6,228 nt of DNA from JBICHM01 sp043101835 (GCA_043101835.1 JBICHM010000002.1:1-6228); one strand, 5' to 3'. Positions 1 through 6,110 are shown, counted from the stretch's first letter. A program made the numbers and translations. Notes: generated from the sequence alone by a model not told the origin.

Positions 1-21
1 GGGTGCGGCAGCAGGCTCGGG

Positions 22-60
22 GAAGTGCAGGGGTGGAGGCAGGTTCGCCTGTCCCACTTC
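22..60 (+). other. Short inverted repeat with a UUCG loop in the left non-coding stretch
   Basis: An inner stem (38-43 with 48-53, one G-T pair) closes a TTCG loop, and an outer 6-bp stem pairs 22-27 with 55-60. The two are separated by an unpaired stretch on the left side. It may belong to the 3' end of a transcript entering from the left. No known RNA family could be recognised. Confidence 0.2.
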
Positions 61-78
61 AGCGACGCCCAACCCGGC

Positions 79-98
79 CCGCGTTCTCCCGAACGCGG
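79..98 (-). terminator. Hairpin just after the ppdK stop, possible terminator
   Basis: On the minus strand CCGCGTTC and GAACGCGG form a perfect 8-bp stem around GGGA, a GNRA-type tetraloop. It starts 6 nt after the ppdK stop codon (105-107). No T-run follows, so intrinsic termination would be weak; 3'-end stabilisation or Rho-assisted termination is possible. Confidence 0.45.
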
Positions 99-104
99 CT
101 GGGA

Positions 105-3065
105 TCAGGCGCGCACCGTCGTCATCGCCGCCTGCGCCGCCGCGAGGCGGGCGATCGGCACGCGATACGGCGAGCAGGACACATAGTCGAGGCCGATGGC
201 GTGGCAGAACTCGATCGACTTCGGGTCGCCCCCGTGCTCGCCGCAGATGCCGACCTTCAGGTCGGGCTTCGTCTCGCGCCCCTCCTCGGTGGCGACGCCG
301 ACGAGGCGGCCGACGCCGTCGCGATCGAGCGTCTGGAAGGGGTCCACGGCGAGCAACTCCTCGTCGAGGTACTTCGGCAGGAACGACGCCACATCGTCGC
401 GGCTGAACCCGAAGGTCAGCTGCGTCAGGTCGTTCGTGCCGAAGGAGAAGAAGTCCGCGTTCAGCGCGATGCGGTCGGCGACGAGGCACGCGCGCGGGAT
501 CTCGATCATCGTGCCGATCGGCACCGCGAGGTCGTCATCTTCCTGCGCCGCGAGTGTGTTCTCGATCGTCGATTCGATCTCCGCGCGCAGGTACGCCAGC
601 TCCTCGCTGCTCGCGATCAGCGGCACCATGATCTCCGGGCGCGGGTCGCCGCCCGAAGCGCGGCGCGCAAGCGCGGCCTCCACGATCGCGCGCACCTGCA
701 TGTGCAGCACCTCGGGGAAGGTGACGGCCAGGCGGCAGCCGCGATGCCCGAGCATCGGGTTCGATTCCTCGAGCGCGTGCACGCGCCGGCGCACAGTCGC
801 CGCATCCTTGCCGATGCGCTTGGCGAGGTCGTCGATCGTCGCGTCATCGGAGGGCAGGAACTCGTGCAGCGGGGGGTCGAGCAGGCGGATCGTCACCGGC
901 AGCCCGTCCATCGCCTCGAAGATCTCGTGGAAGTCCTGACGCTGGTGGGGGAGGAGTCGCTCGAGCGCCGCGGCCCGCTCCTCGTCGCTTTCGGCGAGGA
1001 TCATCTCGCGCACCGCGCTGATGCGATCGTCGCCGAAGAACATGTGCTCCGTGCGGCAGAGCCCAATGCCCTCGGCGCCGAACTCTCGCGCCTTCGCGGC
1101 GTCCGCCGGCGTATCGGCGTTGGTGCGCACCGCGAGCACGCGCCGGGCGTCGGCCCAGGCCATCAGCGTCTCGAAATCGCCCGACACCTCCGGCGCCGTG
1201 CGCTCGATCGTGCCCAGCAGCACCTCGCCGGTTGAGCCGTCGATGCTGATCGTGTCCTCGCGCCCGAGCGTGTGGCCCTTCACATGCACCATGCCGTGGG
1301 CGTGGTCGATGTCGAGATCACCCGCGCCCGCGACGCAGCACTTGCCCCACCCGCGCGCGACGACCGCCGCGTGGCTCGTCATGCCGCCGGTGCTCGTGAG
1401 GATGCCCGCCGCCGAGTGCATGCCGTCGACGTCCTCGGGGCTCGTCTCAGCGCGCACGAGGATGACGGACTCGCCCTTCGCGGCGCGCTCCACGGCTTCC
1501 TCGGCGGTGAACGCCGGCCGCCCGGTGGCGACACCCGGCGAGGCGGGCAGCCCCGTCGTCAGCAGCGTCGCATTGGCTTTCGCTTCGGCGCTGAACGACG
1601 GCAGCAGCAGCTGGATGATGTCGCCCGCCGGCACGCGCAGCACCGCCTCGTCCTCGTCGATCAGGCCCTCCTTGACCATGTCGCACGCGATCGTGACCGC
1701 CGCGGGCCCGGACCGCTTGCCCGTGCGCGTCTGAAGCATGAACAGCGCGCCCCGCTCGACGGTGAACTCGATGTCCTGCATGTCGCGGTAGTGCGTCTCG
1801 AGTCGCGCCCGCACTTCCTCAAGCTGCGCATACACATCAGCGTTCCACGCCTTGAGCTCGCTGATCGGCTGGGGCGTGCGGATGCCCGCCACCACATCCT
1901 CGCCCTGCGCGCTCTCGAGGAACTCGCCGAAGAACTCGTTGGCGCCCGTCGAGGGATTCCGCGTGAACGCCACACCCGTGCCCGAGGTGGCGCCGAGGTT
2001 GCCGAAGACCATCGCCTGCACGTTCACCGCCGTCCCGCGCAGGCCGGTGATCCCGTTGATCTGCCGGTACCGCGCCGCGCGCGGCGTGTCCCACGACCTG
2101 AACACCGCCCGGATCGCGTGCTCCAGCTGCGCCGCGGGATCCTGCGGAAACGGGCTGCCCACCGCGCGCTGGTACACATCCTTGTACGCGTCGCACAGCT
2201 GCTTCATGCCGTCGGCGGGAACATCCACATCGCGCTCGGCGCCGTGACGCTCGCGGATCGTCTTGAACGCGTGTTCGAACTCGTCGGAGTCCACGCCCAT
2301 CACCACGTCGCCGAACATGTGGATCAGGCGGCGGTACGCGTCCCACGCGAAACGCTCGTCCTCGGCGAGCGCCGCCAGCGCCTTCACGCTGCGGTCGTTG
2401 AGGCCGAGATTCAGCACTGTGTCCATCATTCCTGGCATCGACACCGCTGCGCCCGAACGCACCGACACCAGCAGGGGGTTGTCATCGCCCCCGAAGGATT
2501 TCTCGGTCACACCCTCGAGCCAGCCGATCGCCTCGCGCACGTCGTCCATCAACCCGCCGGGCAACTCGTGGCCCTGCGATTCGAACGCCTCGCACGCGGC
2601 GGTGGAGATCGTGAACCCCGCCGGCACCGGCAGGCCGATGCGCGACATCTCCGCCAGGTTTGCCCCTTTGCCCCCGAGCAGCGCCTTCATGTCGCTCCGC
2701 CCGTCGGCGACCGCGCCAAAGCGATAGACCATCCCCAGCGATCCGACACCGCGCTGCGACCCGCGCGACGGCTTCCGCGCACCGCTCCGCGCCGTCCGCG
2801 ACGCGGAAGCGCGTTGGCGGGTCGCGCCTGTCTTCTTCGTTGCGCCCTGCTTCTTCGGCGAGGTCTTCTTCGAGACCTTCTTCGCCGACGCCTTCCGAGC
2901 GGGCGCCTTCTTGGCGCGCGTCTTCTTCGCCGCCGTCTTCCGGGCGGGCGCCTTCTTGCCGACCTTTCTGGTCGACTTCTTCTTCGAACGCGCGCCGCCC
3001 GCGGCCTTCTTCTTCGGGCCGGAGGGCTTCGAGCGGCGGGTCGGCTTCTTCCGGGGTCTGGGCAT
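105..3065 (-). CDS. ppdK: Pyruvate, phosphate dikinase with a histone-H1-like basic N-terminal tail
   Basis: The product (986 aa) interconverts pyruvate + ATP + Pi and phosphoenolpyruvate + AMP + PPi (EC 2.7.9.1), presumably in the cytoplasm. Residues 112-986 form a full-length PPDK (875 aa; the family is usually about 874). The N-terminal nucleotide-binding region contains GGKGANLAEM with Lys133 and SVRSGAAVSMPGMMD with Arg203. The swivelling phosphohistidine domain contains GGMTSHAAVVARG with His565. The C-terminal PEP/pyruvate barrel has Arg671 (GLCRTEH), Arg727 (RLLDPP), Asn878-Asp879 (FGTNDLTQ) and Cys941 (CGEHGGDP). After subtracting 111, these fall within one residue of the known Clostridium symbiosum catalytic positions (His455, Arg561, Arg617, Asn768/Asp769, Cys831), so the enzyme should be active. 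The ATG at 3065 was chosen because AGGAA lies 5 nt upstream. The internal ATG at 2732 (MVYRFG) would give a standard-length PPDK but lacks a spaced Shine-Dalgarno. The gene is divergent from pabB. Confidence 0.97.
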   Translation of the reverse strand: MPRPRKKPTRRSKPSGPKKKAAGGARSKKKSTRKVGKKAPARKTAAKKTRAKKAPARKASAKKVSKKTSPKKQGATKKTGATRQRASASRTARSGARKPSRGSQRGVGSLGMVYRFGAVADGRSDMKALLGGKGANLAEMSRIGLPVPAGFTISTAACEAFESQGHELPGGLMDDVREAIGWLEGVTEKSFGGDDNPLLVSVRSGAAVSMPGMMDTVLNLGLNDRSVKALAALAEDERFAWDAYRRLIHMFGDVVMGVDSDEFEHAFKTIRERHGAERDVDVPADGMKQLCDAYKDVYQRAVGSPFPQDPAAQLEHAIRAVFRSWDTPRAARYRQINGITGLRGTAVNVQAMVFGNLGATSGTGVAFTRNPSTGANEFFGEFLESAQGEDVVAGIRTPQPISELKAWNADVYAQLEEVRARLETHYRDMQDIEFTVERGALFMLQTRTGKRSGPAAVTIACDMVKEGLIDEDEAVLRVPAGDIIQLLLPSFSAEAKANATLLTTGLPASPGVATGRPAFTAEEAVERAAKGESVILVRAETSPEDVDGMHSAAGILTSTGGMTSHAAVVARGWGKCCVAGAGDLDIDHAHGMVHVKGHTLGREDTISIDGSTGEVLLGTIERTAPEVSGDFETLMAWADARRVLAVRTNADTPADAAKAREFGAEGIGLCRTEHMFFGDDRISAVREMILAESDEERAAALERLLPHQRQDFHEIFEAMDGLPVTIRLLDPPLHEFLPSDDATIDDLAKRIGKDAATVRRRVHALEESNPMLGHRGCRLAVTFPEVLHMQVRAIVEAALARRASGGDPRPEIMVPLIASSEELAYLRAEIESTIENTLAAQEDDDLAVPIGTMIEIPRACLVADRIALNADFFSFGTNDLTQLTFGFSRDDVASFLPKYLDEELLAVDPFQTLDRDGVGRLVGVATEEGRETKPDLKVGICGEHGGDPKSIEFCHAIGLDYVSCSPYRVPIARLAAAQAAMTTVRA
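2733..3065 (-). other. Lys/Ala/Arg-rich H1-like N-terminal extension of PPDK
   Basis: These 111 codons precede the canonical PPDK start Met and stay in the same frame without a stop. By my count they encode about 27 Lys and 16 Arg and no Asp or Glu; the rest is mostly Ala, Ser, Thr, Gly and Pro. Motifs such as KKAPARK, TAAKK and SAKK resemble bacterial histone-H1-like proteins and the basic tails of some DNA-binding proteins. The region is probably disordered. Binding to nucleic acid, polyphosphate or another polyanion is inference. It could instead be a 5' untranslated region if translation starts at 2732, but the well-placed AGGAA before 3065 and the strongly protein-like composition argue that it is translated. 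Confidence 0.8.
2892..2958. repeat. Direct repeat (22 nt, one mismatch, 45-bp period) inside the basic tail
   Basis: Positions 2892-2913 and 2937-2958 are identical except at one base (2898 versus 2943). The period of 45 bp equals 15 codons, so the reading frame is preserved. On the minus strand the two copies encode the same heptapeptide, KKAPARK, at PPDK residues 37-43 and 52-58. This suggests the tail grew by in-frame duplication or slippage. Confidence 0.75.
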
Positions 3066-3070
3066 GACGA

Positions 3071-3075
3071 TTCCT
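3071..3075 (-). promoter_or_regulatory. Shine-Dalgarno AGGAA of ppdK
   Basis: On the minus strand AGGAA ends 5 nt before the ATG at 3065. It decides the start in favour of the long form with the basic tail. The alternative ATG at 2732 has only GGGG directly abutting it. Confidence 0.6.
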
Positions 3076-3097
3076 GCACTCCAACCGGGTGGTGGCG

Positions 3098-3114
3098 CCG
3101 CATCGCCGATGCGG
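3098..3114. promoter_or_regulatory. 17-bp perfect interrupted palindrome in the ppdK/pabB divergent region
   Basis: The sequence is CCGCATCG-C-CGATGCGG, two 8-bp half-sites around one central base. It lies between the ppdK start (3065) and the pabB start (3177). It could be a repressor operator serving one or both genes. If ppdK transcription starts near 3121, it would instead form a 7-bp hairpin in the ppdK leader. The symmetry is directly visible; the function is inferred. Confidence 0.4.
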
Positions 3115-3127
3115 GCGTGGATTCGCG

Positions 3128-3133
3128 AGTGTA
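3128..3133 (-). promoter_or_regulatory. Possible -10 element for ppdK (TACACT)
   Basis: On the minus strand TACACT matches four of six bases of TATAAT and would give a leader of roughly 55 nt before the ATG at 3065. I see no convincing -35 element at the right distance, so this is a weak call. Confidence 0.22.
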
Positions 3134-3164
3134 CCGGCCCGGCGTGGCCGCTCGCACGCCGCCG

Positions 3165-3170
3165 TATCAT
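3165..3170 (+). promoter_or_regulatory. Possible -10 element for pabB (TATCAT), placed for a leaderless transcript
   Basis: TATCAT matches five of six bases of the -10 consensus and ends 6 nt before the pabB ATG at 3177. Transcription would therefore start at or next to the A of the start codon. No clear -35 hexamer is visible 16-18 bp upstream. There is no Shine-Dalgarno before this ATG, which fits a leaderless mRNA. Confidence 0.4.
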
Positions 3171-3176
3171 CGTCCA

Positions 3177-4508
3177 ATGGCGCCACACGCCCCGCAGCTC
3201 GGACTCGACCCGCTCGACGCCATCGCGCGCTGGCCCCGCGCGGCGCCGCTGGCGGCGCTGGTCTCCTGCGACCGGCGGCCGGTCCGGTCGCGATGGTCCA
3301 TCCTCGCTTCCCCCGTCGCGTGCGAGACGATCGCGCCGCATGATCCGGATCCCATTCGTTGGCTCCGGGACACGCTCGGCGCGCCGAGCCGCCCCTCCAG
3401 CGCTCCCGACGAGCCGCCCTTCGCCGGCGGCTGGCTGCTCGCCCTCGCCTACCACCTCGGCAGGCAGATCGAGCCCGAGGCGGCACGCCCCGGCGCCGTC
3501 TCCGCCGTCGCGCCGCCCGCCGCGCTGCTGCGCTGCCCCGGCGCCTACATCCACGATCGCTCGACCGGCGCGTGGCGCACTGTTGGCGACTGCCGCGCGC
3601 TCCCGTCGCTCGATGCGCCCGCCGAAGCGCGCCCGTGGCATGTCGGCGACTTCCGCGCCGATGTCGGGGAGTCGGCGTACCGATCGCTGGTCGAGCGCGC
3701 AAAGGCGTACATCAGCGCCGGCGACGTCTACCAGGTGAACGTCACCCGCCGCCTCCGGGCGTCCCTCGAGGGCGATGCGCGGGCCATGTTCACCCACGCC
3801 GCTCGCGCGATGGGCGCGTGGTACGGCGCGTACATGGAGATCCCCGGCGCCGGCGCGGCTGTCTCATTCAGCCCGGAGCTGCTCGTCGATCACGACGCGC
3901 GAACGCGCCGCCTCGTCACGCGACCGATCAAGGGCACGCAGGTCGTAGAAGAAGCGCCCGACGCCCTCCTCGCCAGCGAGAAGGACCGCGCCGAGCTCGC
4001 CATGATCGTCGATCTCATGCGCAACGACCTCGGGCGCGTCTGCGAACTCGGCTCCGTCCAGGTGGAGACGGCGCGCGCCCTCGAGCGTCACGGCGCACGC
4101 GGCGACATCGCCTCGAGCGCCGTCCGCCACGCCGTCGCCACGGTCGTCGGGACGCGCGCACGCGAGCGCCACCTCGCCGACATCATCGGCGCGGTCTTCC
4201 CCGCCGGAAGCGTCACCGGCGCCCCGAAGGTGCGCGCGATGCAGATCATCGAGGAACTCGAGCGATCGCCGCGCGAGTGGTACTGCGGCGCCCTCGGGTT
4301 CGCCAGCGACACCGGCGACATGGCGCTCAATGTCGCCATTCGAAGCGGCTGGGTCCGGCCCGGCGGCGACACGCTCGACTACCACATCGGCGCCGGCATC
4401 GTCGCCGACAGCGACCCCGCCCTCGAGTGGAGCGAAACATGCGCGAAGGCCGCGGGCTTCCTCAACGCCGTCGGCAGCGCCGCCCTCGCAGGCGAGGTCA
4501 CCGCGTGA
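3177..4508 (+). CDS. pabB: Aminodeoxychorismate synthase component I (PabB-type chorismate-binding enzyme)
   Basis: This 443-aa protein belongs to the anthranilate/aminodeoxychorismate synthase component I family (Escherichia coli PabB is about 450 aa). It should aminate chorismate to 4-amino-4-deoxychorismate for the p-aminobenzoate branch of folate synthesis, with a glutaminase partner (PabA) that is not encoded here. Family motifs in order are RPIKGT with Lys252, MIVDLMRNDLGRV (276-288), PAGSVTGAPK (342-351), and HIGAGIVADSDP followed by EWSET (403-421). Lys in PIKGT favours PabB; TrpE proteins usually have PIAGT. The ATG at 3177 begins a stretch that aligns with the usual PabB N-terminus. 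An in-frame GTG at 3129 is possible but less likely. No Shine-Dalgarno is seen. The last bases overlap the Nudix gene, so the two are probably cotranscribed. An ADC-synthase/isochorismate-type relative cannot be fully excluded. Confidence 0.9.
   Translation: MAPHAPQLGLDPLDAIARWPRAAPLAALVSCDRRPVRSRWSILASPVACETIAPHDPDPIRWLRDTLGAPSRPSSAPDEPPFAGGWLLALAYHLGRQIEPEAARPGAVSAVAPPAALLRCPGAYIHDRSTGAWRTVGDCRALPSLDAPAEARPWHVGDFRADVGESAYRSLVERAKAYISAGDVYQVNVTRRLRASLEGDARAMFTHAARAMGAWYGAYMEIPGAGAAVSFSPELLVDHDARTRRLVTRPIKGTQVVEEAPDALLASEKDRAELAMIVDLMRNDLGRVCELGSVQVETARALERHGARGDIASSAVRHAVATVVGTRARERHLADIIGAVFPAGSVTGAPKVRAMQIIEELERSPREWYCGALGFASDTGDMALNVAIRSGWVRPGGDTLDYHIGAGIVADSDPALEWSETCAKAAGFLNAVGSAALAGEVTA
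4494..4497 (+). promoter_or_regulatory. Shine-Dalgarno GAGG for the Nudix gene
   Basis: GAGG lies inside the 3' end of pabB, 7 nt before the GTG at 4505. It supports that GTG as the Nudix start and fits translational coupling through the GTGA overlap. Confidence 0.45.
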
Positions 4509-5008
4509 GCGAGCCGCCCGCGAGCCACGGCCCCCCCGGCGTGCGCCTCCGCGCCGACATCGTCGATGTCTATCTCTTCCGCGTCGATGGCGCAGGACGC
4601 CCTGAGTTTCTCCAGTTGCGCCGAACGAAGCGCCCGATGCGAGGCGCCTGGCACCCGGTGATGGGCCACATACGCTCCGGCGAAACCGCGATCCGGTGCG
4701 CCGTTCGCGAGGTCCGCGAGGAAGTCGGACTCGACGCGTGCTCGCCCGACGCTGTCGGACTTTGGCAACTGGAGCAGGTGCATCCGTTTTTTCTTGCCGA
4801 GTCCGACGAGATCATCCTCAGCCCGCGCCTCGCGCTGCGCGTCAGCGCCGGCTGGACGCCGACGCTGAACGACGAGCACGACGGCGCACGCTGGACGCCG
4901 CTGGCGGAGGTGAACCGTGCGTTCTGCTGGCCGGGCCAGCGCGAATGCTGCCGCGAGATCGCCACTGAAATCGTGGATCGCAACGCGTACACACCGCTCG
5001 AGATCTGA
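4505..5008 (+). CDS. Nudix hydrolase, possibly a dihydroneopterin triphosphate pyrophosphatase
   Basis: This 167-aa protein carries a perfect Nudix box (GX5EX7REUXEEXGU) at residues 54-76: Gly54, Glu60, Arg68-Glu69, Glu72-Glu73 and Gly75. Nudix enzymes cleave a nucleoside diphosphate linked to another moiety, using the box glutamates to bind Mg2+. The start GTG at 4505 shares the bases GTGA with the pabB stop, and GAGG sits 7 nt upstream. The C-terminal part, EHDGARWTPLAEV and then CWPGQRECCREI, resembles the layout of E. coli NudB (an EH...W segment, then W..RQAI), the DHNTP pyrophosphatase of folate synthesis. Being coupled to pabB supports that role, but substrate identity within this family cannot be read from sequence alone. 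The membership is firm; the folate role is inference. Confidence 0.92.
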   Translation: MSEPPASHGPPGVRLRADIVDVYLFRVDGAGRPEFLQLRRTKRPMRGAWHPVMGHIRSGETAIRCAVREVREEVGLDACSPDAVGLWQLEQVHPFFLAESDEIILSPRLALRVSAGWTPTLNDEHDGARWTPLAEVNRAFCWPGQRECCREIATEIVDRNAYTPLEI

Positions 5009-5009
5009 C

Positions 5010-5039
5010 TCGACGTCCTCCCGAACCAGTCGCTATCTT
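5010..5039 (+). promoter_or_regulatory. Candidate promoter for the DUF481 gene
   Basis: TCGACG (5010-5015, four of six bases of TTGACA), an 18-bp spacer, and TATCTT (5034-5039, four of six bases of TATAAT) fill most of the 38-bp gap after the Nudix stop. The -10-like box ends 7 nt before the ATG at 5047, again placing the transcript start at or beside the start codon. No Shine-Dalgarno is present. Confidence 0.35.
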
Positions 5040-5046
5040 TCCGGCC

Positions 5047-6015
5047 ATGAATATCTCCATACATCGTGCGGGGTTCGTGCGTGCGTTGATCGCGGGCGTC
5101 TGCCTGCTCAGCGTCGCGGGCGCCGCGAGTGCCCAGGTCGAGGACATCGAGGAGGTCCGCGTCACACTTCCCAACGGGAATGTGGTCACCGGCGAACTCG
5201 TCTCGCGGACCGACGAGAACATCACGATCAACAACGAGACCTTCGGCAGGCTCACCATTCCGCTCGCTGAGGGGGTGTCGGTCGAGACGATCTCTGTGGT
5301 CAGTGAGGAGGAGCAGCCTCCCGCTGAGGAAGAGGCCGCGCTCGAAGCGGTCGAAGAGAATCCCTGGGAGATCCGCTTCGAACTCGGCGCCAGCGGGTCC
5401 CGCGGCAACACCGACCGCGACAACCTCCGAACCGCGATCACGCTCAATCGCGACACCGAGGAGATGGCGACCCTCATCTCCGCCGACTACCGCTGGGCCG
5501 CCGAGGACGGCGGAACCACCGAGAACCGCTTCTACGCGCGCGCTCGCAACGAGTGGAAGGTCCCCGACTCAAAGTGGTCCTACTTCGTGCAGGGTGACGC
5601 CGATGTCGACGAGTTCAAGGACTACGACGTCCGCGTGTCGCTCTTCGGCGGCGCCGGGTACCTCTTCATCGACACCGAGGAAGAGAAGTTCAAGGGGCGC
5701 ATCGGTCTCGGCGCCTCGCGCCCCTTCGGCGCCCCCCAGGATGACGAGTGGGTCCCCGAGGGTCTGCTCGGCATCGACTACTTCAAGAAGCTCAATGATT
5801 CGGTGACGTTCACGGCGCTCGCCGAGTACTACCCCAATCTCGAGGATCTGAACGAGTTTCGCGCCCGTGGCGAGGCCGCACTGGAGATTGCGCTCGACAA
5901 GGACAAGACCTGGTTCCTCCGGCTCAATGTCGAGGACCGCTACGAGTCGCAGGTCGGCCCCGGCGTTGACAAGAACGACTTCTACTACGGCGCCGCGATC
6001 CTGCTCGTCTTCTGA
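5047..6015 (+). CDS. Secreted DUF481-family outer-membrane beta-barrel protein
   Basis: This 322-aa protein has a clear signal peptide: His/Arg near the N-terminus, a hydrophobic core (residues 13-25), and a likely signal peptidase I site after Ala29 (AASA|Q). Residues 37-85 form a small beta-rich module of the type 'LPNGNVVTGELVSRTDENI...', common before DUF481 in planctomycete proteins. An acidic linker rich in Glu (87-104) follows. From Trp107 to the end, alternating aromatic and polar strands (for example FELGASGSRGNTD, WSYFVQGDADVDEF, YRWAAED) match the DUF481/YdiY-like barrel. The last residue is Phe in YYGAAILLVF, the usual C-terminal signature for Bam-dependent outer-membrane insertion. 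Related proteins are called salt-induced outer-membrane proteins; the substrate or role here is unknown. It has its own likely promoter, so it is probably not functionally tied to the folate genes. ATG 5047 is the only start that leaves a proper signal peptide. Confidence 0.85.
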   Translation: MNISIHRAGFVRALIAGVCLLSVAGAASAQVEDIEEVRVTLPNGNVVTGELVSRTDENITINNETFGRLTIPLAEGVSVETISVVSEEEQPPAEEEAALEAVEENPWEIRFELGASGSRGNTDRDNLRTAITLNRDTEEMATLISADYRWAAEDGGTTENRFYARARNEWKVPDSKWSYFVQGDADVDEFKDYDVRVSLFGGAGYLFIDTEEEKFKGRIGLGASRPFGAPQDDEWVPEGLLGIDYFKKLNDSVTFTALAEYYPNLEDLNEFRARGEAALEIALDKDKTWFLRLNVEDRYESQVGPGVDKNDFYYGAAILLVF

Positions 6016-6035
6016 TCCGGTTGAGAATCCCGACG

Positions 6036-6110
6036 CAGCGCGCCGGTCAGGCCGCGCCCGCCATGCGCAGCAGTGTCGCGGGCGACTCGGCCTGACCGGT
6101 GCGCGCGCTG
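6036..6110. terminator. Large interrupted hairpin between convergent genes, possible bidirectional terminator
   Basis: Three consecutive arms pair perfectly: 6036-6042 with 6104-6110 (7 bp), 6043-6054 with 6088-6099 (12 bp), and 6055-6061 with 6078-6084 (7 bp). Small bulges lie at 6100-6103 and 6085-6087, and the loop is 16 nt. The hairpin begins 20 nt after the DUF481 stop. It also covers the stop codon and about the last 20 codons of the minus-strand gene. No T-run follows on either strand, so it is not a classical intrinsic terminator; it could act with Rho or protect 3' ends. Confidence 0.45.

Noticed and set aside
1..104. Possible tRNA, SRP RNA or other structured RNA gene suggested by GGTTCGCC and the hairpins
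   Set aside because: No cloverleaf, CCA end or conserved SRP motif can be found. Only two simple hairpins are visible.
1..186. Possible C-terminus of a plus-strand gene entering from the left edge (frame 1, stop at 184-186)
   Set aside because: G/C at third positions is high in the first 100 bases, but the frame would overlap the ppdK 3' end by about 80 bases and the peptide shows no recognisable family feature. Sequence left of the window would decide it.
3..1235. Long plus-strand open frame over the 3' part of ppdK
   Set aside because: It is antisense to conserved PPDK sequence, has Arg-rich low-complexity translation and no recognisable domain.
1272..3176. Very long open frame on the plus strand running antisense through ppdK into pabB
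   Set aside because: It is a shadow produced by GC-rich codon usage in ppdK. The translation is Arg/His-rich with no family motifs, while the minus strand encodes a complete PPDK with conserved residues.
3066..3797. Upstream extension of the ppdK frame beyond 3065 into the antisense of pabB
   Set aside because: The frame is open only because of base composition. It overlaps conserved pabB codons, and the ATG at 3065 has a good Shine-Dalgarno.
3864..4385. Minus-strand open frame inside pabB
   Set aside because: It is antisense to conserved chorismate-binding motifs and has no ribosome binding site or domain of its own.
3177..4508. Assignment of the chorismate enzyme as anthranilate synthase TrpE
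   Set aside because: The PIKGT motif with Lys252 fits PabB better than the PIAGT typical of TrpE, and no trp genes are adjacent. A mixed function cannot be entirely ruled out.
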